Source of the DNA: Rhodococcus jostii RHA1
GTDB lineage: Bacteria; Actinomycetota; Actinomycetes; Mycobacteriales; Mycobacteriaceae
Assembly: GCF_000014565.1 (NCBI RefSeq)
Contig: NC_008268.1
Span: 4,592,501-4,656,500 of the forward strand
Length of the DNA stretch: 64,000 bases
Reading direction: 5' to 3'
A program made the position numbers and the translations under genes. Below, piece by piece: positions 28,385 through 37,000 of the stretch; position 1 is the first letter of the stretch; each line of letters begins with the position of its first letter. The notes below the pieces were generated by a model. The model saw nothing but the letters and a program-made list of their open reading frames with translations, did no database searches and was not told the origin of the DNA.

Positions 28385-29619
28385 TGGACGGCGACACACT
28401 GAGCCGCGTCTTCCGGGAGGAGTCCGGTCGGGCGCTGGCGACCGTGGCACGGATGGTCGGCGACCTGTCCCTCGCGGAAGATGCGGTGCAGGAGGCGTTC
28501 GCCGAGGCGATCCGCAGCTGGCCGGAGGCGGGACTGCCCGAGAACCCGGGAGCCTGGATCACGACCGTCGCCCGCAACCGGGCACTGGACCGGTTGCGAC
28601 GGGAATCGTTGCGCGGCGACAAGGAGCACGATGCGGCGCGGCTCGTTCCACCTCCGGACGAGGAAGAGGTGTGGCCGGTGCGTGACGACCAGTTGCGGCT
28701 CATGTTCACGTGCTGCCATCCCGCGCTGTCCCCGGAGTCGCAGGTCGCGTTGACTCTCCGCCTGGTGGCCGGGCTGAGGCCGGCGGAGATCGCCCGGTTG
28801 TTCCTTGCCCCGGAACCGACCGTGTCCCAACGGCTCAGCCGCGCGAAGTCGAAGATCCGGACCGCCGGTATCCCGTTCCGGGTCCCGCCCGACCATCTGC
28901 TGCCCGAGCGGACCCCGCAGGTACTCGCGTGCATCTATCTGGTGTTCACCGAGGGCTATTCGGCCACGTCGGGCGACACGGCGATCCGCGACGAACTCTG
29001 CGAGGAGGCGCTGCGGCTCGGCCGGTTGCTGTGCGAGCTGATGCCGGACGAGGGTGAGGCGTGGGCGCTGATGGCGCTCATGCTGTTTCACGACAGCAGA
29101 CGCGCTCAGCGAACGGACGGCGTGGGCGATCTCATCCCCCTCGAGGAGCAGGACCGGCGGCGCTGGGACCGGGCGAAGATCGAGGAAGGCGTCGTGTGCC
29201 TGCGGGCCGCACGGCGCAGGGGAGGCGGTCCGTACAGCGCGCAGGCCACGATCGCGGCCGCCCACGCGACGGCGCCGGACTGGGCGGCCACCGACTGGAA
29301 CGCCGTCGTCGCCGGTTACGACGAACTCGGCACGTACGGTGACTCGCCCGCCGCTCGGCTCAATCGCGCTGTCGCAGTGAGCTTCCGGGACGGCCCCGAC
29401 GCCGGCCTCGCCGAGTTGGACGCACTCGCCGGGGAGCCGAGGCTGGCGCGGACGCACACCGTGCACGCGACCCGCGCCGACCTGCTGCGCCGAGCGGGCA
29501 GGCCCGCCGAGGCGAGCGCGGAGTACCGCGCCGCGATCGGTCTGGCGGCGAACGAACCGACCCGGCGATTCCTGGCGAGGCGGCTCGCGGAAGTGGACAG
29601 CGAGAACAGTGCCCGCTAG
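28384..29619 (+). CDS. ECF42-group RNA polymerase sigma factor with TPR-like C-terminal extension
   Basis: 411 residues. Sigma region 2 is at about 8-75 (LAEDAVQEAFAEAIRSW, NPGAWITTVARNRALD) and region 4 at about 103-160, whose HTH is LRPAEIARLFLAPEPTVSQR. The remaining 250 residues form a helical extension of the kind typical for ECF42 and needed for activity in studied members. No anti-sigma gene is adjacent, as expected for the group. The stop TAG shares CTAG with the stop of the convergent aguA. Confidence 0.92.
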   Translation: MDGDTLSRVFREESGRALATVARMVGDLSLAEDAVQEAFAEAIRSWPEAGLPENPGAWITTVARNRALDRLRRESLRGDKEHDAARLVPPPDEEEVWPVRDDQLRLMFTCCHPALSPESQVALTLRLVAGLRPAEIARLFLAPEPTVSQRLSRAKSKIRTAGIPFRVPPDHLLPERTPQVLACIYLVFTEGYSATSGDTAIRDELCEEALRLGRLLCELMPDEGEAWALMALMLFHDSRRAQRTDGVGDLIPLEEQDRRRWDRAKIEEGVVCLRAARRRGGGPYSAQATIAAAHATAPDWAATDWNAVVAGYDELGTYGDSPAARLNRAVAVSFRDGPDAGLAELDALAGEPRLARTHTVHATRADLLRRAGRPAEASAEYRAAIGLAANEPTRRFLARRLAEVDSENSAR

Positions 29620-30641
29620 ATCCGCCCGCGAGGCTGGTGCTGGGTGATGCAGTGGATGCCGCCGCCCCGCGCGAAGATCTGCCGGGCATCGACCGTGACG
29701 ACACGGCGACCGGGGTAGACGCTCGACAGGATGTCGCGGGCGAGGACATCGTGAGGGTCGTCGAAGCCGCACGCAATGACGCCGCCGTTGACGACGAGAT
29801 GATTGATGTAGCTGTAGTCGACCCAGCCCTCCTCGTCACGCAGGACAGTCGGGGCAGGTACCTCGACGATCCGCCACGGTGCACCGGAACGGTCACGGCT
29901 GTCGGACAGTACTTTCAGGATCTCGGCGGACACCTCGTGGTCGGGGTGGGATCGGTCGCGCTGGGAGTGCACGAGGGCCACCCCGGGTGCGGGCAGCGCC
30001 GCGACGATGTCGACGTGCCCCTTGGTGCCGAACTTCTCGGAATCCCGCGTGAGGCCGCGGGGGAGCCAGACCACGTGCTCGGCGCCGATCGTGCGCGCGA
30101 GTTCCGCCTCGACTCCCGCCGCGTCCAGGCCGGGGTTGCGCAGGGGGTCGAGTTGCACGGTCTCGGTGACGAGCACGGTTCCGCGACCGTCGACCTGGAT
30201 CCCGCCGCCCTCGTTGACCATCGACGACGGGACCGGCTGCGCACCGGACCACCGGGTGACGGCCCCGCCGATCGACCGGTCGCGATCCCAGGTGGCCCAC
30301 TCCTGTTGCCCCCAGCCGTTGAACGTCCAGTCGACGGCACCGAGGCGGTCGTCCTCGTCGAGGACGAACGTGGGCCCGATGTCGCGCATCCAGGCGTCGT
30401 CGAGGGGAGCCTCGACCACGTCGACGTCCGCGGACAGGTACTGCCGGGCGACGTCCCGGTCCGCCGGATCGACCACCATCGTGACCGGTTCGAATTCGAC
30501 GATCGCGTGGGCGACGGCCGTCCACGCGGTCCGCGCCTCGTGCGCGTCGTCCTCGGTCGCGGTCATCGAGGCCCCGAGGGGCGGGAACGCCATCCACACC
30601 CGTTCCTGCGGTTCGGTCTCACTGGGCATCCGCCAGGTCAC
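29616..30641 (-). CDS. aguA: Agmatine deiminase
   Basis: Peptidylarginine-deiminase-family enzyme, 341 residues, that converts agmatine to N-carbamoylputrescine and ammonia. N-terminal WRMPSETEPQERVWMAFP and the catalytic cysteine C331 in GGGIHCIT near the C-terminus are family hallmarks; DAWMRDIGPTFV and NEGGGIQVDG carry further active-site acids. GTG 30641 overlaps the aguB stop (GTGA); ATG 30629 is an alternative. Paired with aguB, it completes conversion of agmatine to putrescine. Confidence 0.9.
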   Translation of the reverse strand: MTWRMPSETEPQERVWMAFPPLGASMTATEDDAHEARTAWTAVAHAIVEFEPVTMVVDPADRDVARQYLSADVDVVEAPLDDAWMRDIGPTFVLDEDDRLGAVDWTFNGWGQQEWATWDRDRSIGGAVTRWSGAQPVPSSMVNEGGGIQVDGRGTVLVTETVQLDPLRNPGLDAAGVEAELARTIGAEHVVWLPRGLTRDSEKFGTKGHVDIVAALPAPGVALVHSQRDRSHPDHEVSAEILKVLSDSRDRSGAPWRIVEVPAPTVLRDEEGWVDYSYINHLVVNGGVIACGFDDPHDVLARDILSSVYPGRRVVTVDARQIFARGGGIHCITQHQPRGRI

Positions 30642-31636
30642 GACCGGGCCTCCGCGGCCGATACCGTCGTCGGAAGTCCGTAGGGGTGCGCGTGGTCCAC
30701 GGGATCCGTCAGCCGGGTGTACGTGTCCGGCCTGCGGGTGGTCAGGAACGGGAAGAGATCGAGCCAGTCCTTCCGCTGATCGAGGTCGAGATCGGCCACC
30801 AGGACCGCCTCCTCGTCGCGGGGAGCCGACACGAGCACGCGGCCGTACGGGTCGGAGATGAACGAGGAACCGTAGAAGTCGATGCCGCCCTCGTTGCCGC
30901 AGCGGTTCGGGACCACCATGAATGTGCCGCTGGTGATGCCGTTTCCGACGATCACGTGCTGCCAGATCGGCTGGGTGTCGAAGGACGGGACGCTCGGCTC
31001 CGACCCGATCGCGGTGGGGTAGACGAGGATCTCGGCGCCGCCGAGCGAATACATCCGCGCGACTTCGGGGAACCACTCGTCCCAGCACGTCGGCAAACCG
31101 ATGGCCGCACCGTCCAGTTCGGCCGGGCGGTGGACGGGGTAGGCGTCGTCGGCGGGACCGCCGCGGAAGTAGGTGTCCTCGTAATAGCCGGCGCTGACGG
31201 GGATGTGCAGCTTGCGGGTCCGGGAGAGCAGTTCACCGGACGGGGCGACGAGGATGGCCGTGTTGAAGCCGAGACCGTCCGGGCCGTCGGCTCGTTCGTA
31301 GAGGGAAGCGTGGACGCAGACCCCGTGCCGGGCAGCGGCGGCGGCCGCGAAACTGTACGTGGGGCCGGTCGTGAGGTCCTCGGCGTCGCGGCCGGGGGTC
31401 CCGGTCGCGCGGGTGTCGGCGGGGTACTTCGACAACGTGAGTTCCGGCAGGAACACCACCGCGGCGCCGAGTGCGGCGGCCTCGCCGATCGCGTCGGTCA
31501 ACGCGGTGCGCAGTGCGTTCGCGTCCGGTCGCCAGCGGTGCTGCACCAGCCCGGCCCGCAGCGGTGTGCGGGCGGATTCGGTGAAGCGCGCCGGTGAGGA
31601 CGGTGCGGGCAGTGCGGTGATCGTGCGAATGGTCAT
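30638..31636 (-). CDS. aguB: N-carbamoylputrescine amidase
   Basis: Nitrilase-superfamily hydrolase, 332 residues, releasing putrescine, CO2 and ammonia from N-carbamoylputrescine. The Glu-Lys-Cys triad is visible: E65 in FLPELTLS, K142 in RKLHIP and C184 in LPTCWDEWFPE. It has an N-terminal extension of about 25 residues compared with typical AguB. ATG 31636 overlaps the TetR stop (ATGA) and has GAAGGA 7 nt upstream. Pathway assignment is supported by the coupled agmatine deiminase. Confidence 0.9.
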   Translation of the reverse strand: MTIRTITALPAPSSPARFTESARTPLRAGLVQHRWRPDANALRTALTDAIGEAAALGAAVVFLPELTLSKYPADTRATGTPGRDAEDLTTGPTYSFAAAAAARHGVCVHASLYERADGPDGLGFNTAILVAPSGELLSRTRKLHIPVSAGYYEDTYFRGGPADDAYPVHRPAELDGAAIGLPTCWDEWFPEVARMYSLGGAEILVYPTAIGSEPSVPSFDTQPIWQHVIVGNGITSGTFMVVPNRCGNEGGIDFYGSSFISDPYGRVLVSAPRDEEAVLVADLDLDQRKDWLDLFPFLTTRRPDTYTRLTDPVDHAHPYGLPTTVSAAEARS

Positions 31637-32259
31637 CGATATTCCTTCGGTGTGGGTGTGACGGGAGTGTCGGCAGTGTGGTGGGTGGGCTCGGACATCA
31701 CGACGTCGATCGCGCCGAGCAGATGGGAGCGGGCGTCCTCGGTGGAGATCTCCTTGCAGAGCCACCGCCCGGACAGGCCCTCGACGAGGGCGGTCATCGT
31801 GACCGCGGTGGGCTGGGGGTCGAGCGAGCGGGAGATCTCGCCGGTGGCCTGCGCCTGCACGATCGCGTCGGCGATCTCCGACACCCACGCCGCGGTGGTC
31901 CGCGCGAGGGGATCCCGCAGCGCCTCCTCGTACACGGCGGAGGCGCGTAACTCGTTCCAGGCCAACGAGTTCTCCACGACCTCGGGACGGTCCTGGATCT
32001 CCCCGAGGAGGGAGCGGGTGAGGCGGTCGCGAGCGGAGTCGCCGGATCCCTCACCCTCGCTGCGGTACGCGCGGGCACGGTCGTTGATGTAGTTCAGGGC
32101 GGCCTCGAGGAGGCCGATGCGATCCTTGAAGTGGTAGTACAGCAGTCCCGGCGACACACCCGCGACCTCCGCGACATCGTTGACGCGAAGCCCGCGGATA
32201 CCTCGTTGGGCAATGGCCGTCGCGCTGGCCTTCAGAATCGCATCGCGTCGCTCGCTCAT
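31633..32259 (-). CDS. TetR-family regulator of the agmatine operon
   Basis: 208 residues. The N-terminal DNA-binding domain includes LRVNDVAEVAGVSPGLLYYHF at about residues 24-44; the C-terminal part has the BetI-like character of regulators that sense amines. AAGGAG precedes ATG 32259. It lies 28 nt after the permease gene and overlaps aguB, so it is cotranscribed and probably represses the whole operon from the palindrome upstream of the permease gene. Confidence 0.88.
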   Translation of the reverse strand: MSERRDAILKASATAIAQRGIRGLRVNDVAEVAGVSPGLLYYHFKDRIGLLEAALNYINDRARAYRSEGEGSGDSARDRLTRSLLGEIQDRPEVVENSLAWNELRASAVYEEALRDPLARTTAAWVSEIADAIVQAQATGEISRSLDPQPTAVTMTALVEGLSGRWLCKEISTEDARSHLLGAIDVVMSEPTHHTADTPVTPTPKEYR

Positions 32260-32287
32260 CGGTGAATCTCCTTCGGTTCGTGCCGTC

Positions 32288-33769
32288 CTAGGGCCTCGGC
32301 GCCTCGACCGGGGCCACGTGTTCGGGCCACAGTCGCAGCGCGACGAGGTAGCCGGCCACGGCGATGGCCGACGATCCGACAAGACTGACATCGACACCGT
32401 GCGCGATGTCGGCAAGGGGCCCGGAGTACAGCGACGTGTCGACGGCGAGGACGCCGAACACGGATCCGGCCGCCCACGGGATGACGGCGCGCAGGTTCCA
32501 GCCCCGGGTGAACCAGTAGCGTCCACCCTTGCGGCCCAGGTTGAAGACCTGGAGGTCGACCGCGTCGTACTGCCCTCGCCGCGCAACCAGGAAGCCGGCG
32601 ACGTTGATCGCGACCCACGGCGCGGCGAAACCGTTGAGCACCAAGGTCATTGCGGTGATCGAATCGACGGCGTCGACGACGAACACGCCGATGTAGAGCA
32701 GGGCCACCGCGAGCGCCGACGTGATCAGCGTGGTGTGGACGCGGCGCAACCGGGGGATCAGCGCTTCCAGGTCGAGGCCGCTGGCGTAGACGTTGAGGAC
32801 GCCCTGGCCGAGTCCTCCTGCGAGGGCGACGAGGACGATCGGCAGCACGTACCAACCGGGCGCCTCGGCCACCAGGTCGGCAACGTAGGAGTCGCTCAGC
32901 GTGGTGAACGTCGACGCGGTGAACGATCCGAAGGCCGCGGTCAGGAACAGCCCGAAGAAGATGCCTGCCATGGTGGCCGCGACGATCGCACGGTCGCTGA
33001 ACCGCACCCGGGAGATCCGCCTGCTGTAGTCGCCGAGCGTCGGGGCGTACGACAGCGGACCGCCGACGGCGAGGACCACGGCCAGAATCCAGGTGGGCCA
33101 GAACCCGCCGAGGAGATAGTCGCCGCTGCCCGCTCCGCCGTCGAAGCGACCCCCGAACGCGAACACACCGAGCAGGAGCAGCGCGGCGACGACGGGCAGC
33201 ACGAACTTCTGGAGCGCGACCACCGTGCCGTGGCCGAACAGCGCGACGGCCACGATCTCGGCGGCGATGATGCCGTAGCCGAGGGCGAGCATGCCGTTGT
33301 CGACCGGTGTGCCGAGCAGGCGGTGGGCGGCGGCGATCAGCGCGTCACCCGAGGTCCAGACCGCGATCGCGGCGTACGCGAGGGCGAAGAGCAGGGTGAG
33401 CCCCGAGCCGATCATCCGTCCGCTCACTCCGAAGTGCGCACCACTCGACACGGTGTTGTTCGTGCCGGTGCGCGGGCCGAGGAGTGACAGGGGAGCTATG
33501 AGGAGCGTGCCGAGTCCGATGCCGACCGCGCTGGCCGCGACCGCACTGCCGAAGCCGAGTCCGAACGTGATGGGGAGCCAGCCGAACACGATCACCGAGA
33601 ACGCCAGATTGCCGCCGAAGAACACGGCGAGCATGTTGAGCGGTCGCGAATCGCGTTCCGATTCGGGGATGTACTCCACGCCGATCGTCTCGACGTGTCC
33701 GAAGCGGTCCTCCGGCGGGGAGGGAGCGGTGTCGTCGACGGGCGTCGTCGGATCGAGATTCGTGGACAC
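32288..33769 (-). CDS. NCS1-family (purine/cytosine permease-type) transporter
   Basis: 493 residues, twelve hydrophobic helices. NCS1 hallmarks include NLAFSVIVFGWLP in helix 1, SGAHFGVSGRMIGS in helix 3 and the YDAVDLQVFN segment in the C-terminal half. Family members use Na+ or H+ to import nucleobases, hydantoins and related N-compounds. As first gene of an operon with aguB and aguA it probably brings in agmatine, putrescine or a precursor; this is inference from context. GTG 33769 has GAGG 6 nt upstream; GTG 33781 is the alternative. Confidence 0.85.
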   Translation of the reverse strand: MSTNLDPTTPVDDTAPSPPEDRFGHVETIGVEYIPESERDSRPLNMLAVFFGGNLAFSVIVFGWLPITFGLGFGSAVAASAVGIGLGTLLIAPLSLLGPRTGTNNTVSSGAHFGVSGRMIGSGLTLLFALAYAAIAVWTSGDALIAAAHRLLGTPVDNGMLALGYGIIAAEIVAVALFGHGTVVALQKFVLPVVAALLLLGVFAFGGRFDGGAGSGDYLLGGFWPTWILAVVLAVGGPLSYAPTLGDYSRRISRVRFSDRAIVAATMAGIFFGLFLTAAFGSFTASTFTTLSDSYVADLVAEAPGWYVLPIVLVALAGGLGQGVLNVYASGLDLEALIPRLRRVHTTLITSALAVALLYIGVFVVDAVDSITAMTLVLNGFAAPWVAINVAGFLVARRGQYDAVDLQVFNLGRKGGRYWFTRGWNLRAVIPWAAGSVFGVLAVDTSLYSGPLADIAHGVDVSLVGSSAIAVAGYLVALRLWPEHVAPVEAPRP

Positions 33770-33837
33770 TGCGGACCTCACATTCTGGGGCGGAGGTGAC
33801 AGTCATCACGTCCTGTTGGGAAATGAACGTATTCCAA

Positions 33838-33851
33838 ACTGAAAATTCAGT
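33838..33851. promoter_or_regulatory. Palindromic operator candidate for the agmatine operon
   Basis: ACTGAA-AA-TTCAGT, perfect 6-bp arms around AA, lies 69 nt upstream of the NCS1 permease start in an AT-richer patch. Size and place suit a TetR operator of the operon. The regulator-operator link is inferred from position. Confidence 0.5.
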
Positions 33852-34065
33852 CAAGGCCCGGGAGTGACGTGTGCCACCGAGGGCGGTGCGGAGTTTGCGC
33901 TGCTACGGCGACCGGACTAGATATATGTGTTACCTCTCGTCTCATGTATCCCTCTGTCATCGGAGTGCCTGTGCCTGTCGCCACCATCACCAATCGTCTC
34001 GCGAACCGGTGCCGGCTCCCCGAAGTGGGGACGACGTTCGGTCGACGCGACATCGAGGGTGGACG
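33852..34065 (+). other. Leader region of the MCE gene
   Basis: 214 nt upstream of the orphan MCE gene. ATATATGT at about 33921 may include a -10 element. A 41-codon frame from ATG 33944 to 34069 ends in a GTGA overlap with the MCE start; it lacks a ribosome-binding site and recognisable homology, so it is not called as a gene. Confidence 0.35.
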
Positions 34066-35313
34066 GTGAGGTCGCCGCTCGTCCGGTGGCAGCTGATCGG
34101 CTTCGTTCTCGTGGCCCTCATGGGCCTCGTCTACGTGGGTGCCAACTACGTGCGCCTGGGCAATCTCCTCGGGTTCGGCGAATACACCGTGAACCTCGAA
34201 TTGGAGACGTCGGGCGGCATCTTCACCAATGCGGAAGTCACGTACCGCGGCGTGCCGGTCGGCCGCGTCGGGGACTTGTCCCTGACCCCGGACGGCGTCG
34301 TCGTCGAACTGCGGATCGACACGAGCGCGCCCGACATTCCCGCGTCTGCGAAAGCCGTCGTGGCCAACAGGTCGGCGATCGGCGAGCAGTACGTCGACCT
34401 TCGGCCCGCCGCCGATCGCGAGCCCTTCCTCGCGGACGGATCCCGTATCGCCGTCGCCGACACGTCGACGCCGGTACCCGTCGAAGAATTGCTCGCCAGC
34501 ACACAGGGATTGGCGGAATCCGTGCCGATCGACGCGCTCCACACCGTCGTGACGGAACTCGGCGCGGCGTTCGACGGCAAGGGCGAAGACCTTCAGTCGC
34601 TCGCGGACTCGTTGTCGGGGCTGTCGGCGTCGGGCGCGGAATCGCTCGACCGGACGTTGGCTCTGGTGCGCAACGGTCGCACCGTGCTGGACACGCAGTC
34701 CGAACAGTCCTCGGCGATCAAGGATTTCAGTGCCGACCTGGACTCGCTCGCGGATCGGCTGCGCAGCAGCGACCCGGACGTCCGGCGGCTGATCGACAAC
34801 GGAAATCCGGCGAGCGATCAAGTGGGACAACTCGTCTCGGAGGCCGGACCGGGTGCCACGACGAACCTCGCCAACCTGTCCGCCACGGCGAAGACGATCG
34901 CGGTGCAGGCCACGGCTCTGCAGACCCTGTTCGTGTACCTGCCGGGGGTGGCGGCGGCGTCGTCGACCATTGCGCCCGACGACGGAACCGTGCACCTGGG
35001 CCTGGTGGCCGAGACAAACAATCCGCCGTCGTGCACCGTCGGCTACGAGGGCACCCAGGCGATCCTCCAGGAGATGAGGCGGAACGACCCGAACTTCGAC
35101 GACACGCAGCAGGACTTCCCGCAGAACACCGCCGCGTCCTGCGAAGCCCCACAGGGCAGTCTCACCGGCGTCCGCAGTGCGAACCGGATCGTGTTCGGCG
35201 ACCCCGCCACCGTTCAGCCGTGGGACTCCACGCCCAAGAAGGACCCGAACAAGCTGGACCTCAACCCGATTGCGAGTCAGCTCGCCCCGCTCCTCGGGGT
35301 GACCCCCAACTGA
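34066..35313 (+). CDS. Orphan MCE/MlaD-family protein
   Basis: 415 residues. One N-terminal membrane helix (about residues 8-26) anchors an MlaD/MCE domain at about 38-115, whose YRGVPVGRVGDL segment is typical; a long helical region at about 140-290 and a C-terminal Asn/Pro-rich tail follow. MCE proteins form tunnels for lipid or sterol transfer across the cell envelope and usually occur as six-gene mce operons with yrbE permeases; none are present here. GTG 34066 has GAGGG upstream. Partners must be encoded elsewhere, or it acts alone. Confidence 0.85.
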   Translation: MRSPLVRWQLIGFVLVALMGLVYVGANYVRLGNLLGFGEYTVNLELETSGGIFTNAEVTYRGVPVGRVGDLSLTPDGVVVELRIDTSAPDIPASAKAVVANRSAIGEQYVDLRPAADREPFLADGSRIAVADTSTPVPVEELLASTQGLAESVPIDALHTVVTELGAAFDGKGEDLQSLADSLSGLSASGAESLDRTLALVRNGRTVLDTQSEQSSAIKDFSADLDSLADRLRSSDPDVRRLIDNGNPASDQVGQLVSEAGPGATTNLANLSATAKTIAVQATALQTLFVYLPGVAAASSTIAPDDGTVHLGLVAETNNPPSCTVGYEGTQAILQEMRRNDPNFDDTQQDFPQNTAASCEAPQGSLTGVRSANRIVFGDPATVQPWDSTPKKDPNKLDLNPIASQLAPLLGVTPN

Positions 35314-35392
35314 CGCGAGTTCCGCGGCCCGGATCCCGGCCCTCCCGGTTTCGGGTTGACAACTGCGCGTCGATCCTGCAATCTTCGAAACA

Positions 35393-35513
35393 GGTCACGA
35401 GTACCAGCGTCAAGCCCCGGCTAGCTGGTCGGCAACCCTCCACCGCGGCGGGGTGCTCCGGGTGACGACCAGGCTGAGGTCCATACCGGACCCGGCAAGC
35501 GCGGACTCCGAGA
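35393..35513 (+). promoter_or_regulatory. SAM-IV-type S-adenosylmethionine riboswitch
   Basis: The segment has the SAM-binding core in S-box-like order: GTCACGAG, CAGCGTCAAGCCCCGGC at about 35406, TGGTCGGCAACCC at about 35426, the GCGGGGTGC / CCGGGTGACGACC strands, then a GGTCC/GGACC pairing at about 35478-35490 that could serve the 3' pseudoknot. This arrangement is the SAM-IV class known from actinobacteria. It lies immediately upstream of a PLP enzyme gene with which it is co-oriented. Boundaries are approximate. Confidence 0.85.
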
Positions 35514-35534
35514 GGGCACCGACCCTGCGACGAG

Positions 35535-35551
35535 TCCCTGACTACGAGGGA
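35535..35551 (+). promoter_or_regulatory. Ribosome-binding-site hairpin of the riboswitch expression platform
   Basis: TCCCT (35535-35539) can pair with AGGGA (35547-35551) around a 7-nt loop. The right arm is the ribosome-binding site of the next gene (GAGGG at 35546-35550). Masking of this site would give translational control, so the riboswitch may act without a terminator. I see no terminator hairpin between aptamer and gene. Confidence 0.55.
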
Positions 35552-35558
35552 TGTCGTG

Positions 35559-36854
35559 ATGACTGCTGTACTGACCGCTGACGTGTGTGTTGCCCCCCTA
35601 GCCCAGGTTTCGGGCTCCGACCTGCGGGTTCCGCTCGTTCAGGGAGGCGACTGTGCCTACGTCAACTTCGACTACGCCGCCAGTGCGCCGGCGTTGGCGC
35701 AGGTGACCGACCGGATCGGGGCACTGCTCCCGACGTACTCCAGCGTGCACCGCGGCGCCGGCTACGCGTCGCGGGTCTCGACCGAGTGCTACGAGAAGGC
35801 CCGCGACTCGGTCGCCCGATTCGTCGGAGCGAGTGAGGACCAGGTGGTGGTCTTCACCCGGAACACGACCGACTCGCTGAATCTGCTCGCCGGCTGCGTC
35901 CCCGGCAGCACCGTGGTCCTCGACATCGAGCACCACGCGAACCTGCTGCCGTGGAAGAACTCTCGCGTCGTGAGGGCGGCGGACGCGCTGGAGGAGACTA
36001 TCCGCCTGCTCGTCGCCGAACTGTGCTCCAAGCCCACCGCCCTGCTCGCGGTGACGGGTGCATCCAACGTGACCGGCGAGGTTCTGCCGATCGCCGCCCT
36101 CGCCGAGGTGGCGCATCGTTGCGGCGCACGGATTCTCGTCGACGCCGCTCAGCTCGCGCCGCACCGGCGCATCGACGTCGAGGAGTGGGGCGTCGACTAC
36201 CTCGCGTTCTCCGGGCACAAGCTGTATGCCCCCTTCGGTGCCGGTGTGCTGGTGGGCCGCCGGGACTGGCTGGACGCCGCCGAGCCCTATCTCGCAGGCG
36301 GCGGGGCGGTCCGGAACGTGACCGTCGAATCGACCCAGTGGGCGCCCGCCCCTGCCCGGCACGAGGCGGGAACCCCCAACGTGCTCGGCGCGGCGGCGCT
36401 CGCCGCCGCGTGCGATGCACTGTCCGAGCTGGACTTCGGCACGGTGGCCGCACACGAGGCCGCGCTCACCGGCCGGCTCCTCGACGGCCTCGGCTCCGTC
36501 GACGGCCTGGAATTCCTGCGGCTGTGGTCGGACGCCCCCGACACCGTGGGGATCGTGACGTTCACGATCGACGGGTTCGAGCCGGGAGAGATCGCCGCCT
36601 ACCTCTCCGCCGAACACGGAATCGGAGTTCGCGACGGGCGGTTCTGCGCCCATCCGCTGCTGGGGCGCCTCGGCAGGCCCGACGGCGCCGTGCGGGTGAG
36701 TGTGGGTCTCGGAAGCTGCTCAGAGGACGTGGATCGGCTGGTCGACGCGGTGCGCACCCTGGTGGCGGGCCGCCGGAGCTGGACCTACGCCAAGGAGAGC
36801 GGCCAGTGGAATCCGGTGCCGGAGACGCGTTTTTCGCGGGACGCGCTAGTATGA
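35559..36854 (+). CDS. Class V aminotransferase (cysteine desulfurase-like PLP enzyme)
   Basis: 431 residues, fold type I PLP enzyme. The Schiff-base lysine is K221 in FSGHKLYAPFGAG, preceded by the cofactor-binding LVDAAQLAPH segment. It is expected to act on a sulfur- or selenium-containing amino acid or a related amine; the riboswitch upstream links it to methionine/SAM supply. GTG 35556 is an alternative start. It lacks the C-terminal active-site loop cysteine motif that would identify a classical IscS, so a desulfurase role is not certain. Confidence 0.85.
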   Translation: MTAVLTADVCVAPLAQVSGSDLRVPLVQGGDCAYVNFDYAASAPALAQVTDRIGALLPTYSSVHRGAGYASRVSTECYEKARDSVARFVGASEDQVVVFTRNTTDSLNLLAGCVPGSTVVLDIEHHANLLPWKNSRVVRAADALEETIRLLVAELCSKPTALLAVTGASNVTGEVLPIAALAEVAHRCGARILVDAAQLAPHRRIDVEEWGVDYLAFSGHKLYAPFGAGVLVGRRDWLDAAEPYLAGGGAVRNVTVESTQWAPAPARHEAGTPNVLGAAALAAACDALSELDFGTVAAHEAALTGRLLDGLGSVDGLEFLRLWSDAPDTVGIVTFTIDGFEPGEIAAYLSAEHGIGVRDGRFCAHPLLGRLGRPDGAVRVSVGLGSCSEDVDRLVDAVRTLVAGRRSWTYAKESGQWNPVPETRFSRDALV

Positions 36855-37000
36855 CGGCATGGCATCGCAGGCTGGGAGCACAATGATTGCTCACTGGTGC
36901 CGTCGGCATGTCGATCTGTGCCGAACCGCCTCGGGTATGTGTTCGAGCTGACCGTTCTTCCAGCTCTGTTTCATTCACACGTCATTCCCGAGGAACCCCT
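36855..37000 (+). other. Gap between aminotransferase and luciferase-like genes
   Basis: 146 nt. GACGGCA near 36853 can pair with TGCCGTC at 36898-36904 across a long loop. A GAGGA ribosome-binding site lies before 37001. No gene or terminator is convincing. Confidence 0.3.

Noticed and set aside
29616..29619. Shared CTAG stop of the sigma and aguA genes as a regulatory device
   Set aside because: Convergent stops on a palindromic tetramer are a simple consequence of tight packing.
33944..34069. 41-codon small ORF ending in GTGA overlap with the MCE gene
   Set aside because: No ribosome-binding site, no recognisable family; overlap can arise by chance. Kept only as a note in the leader region.
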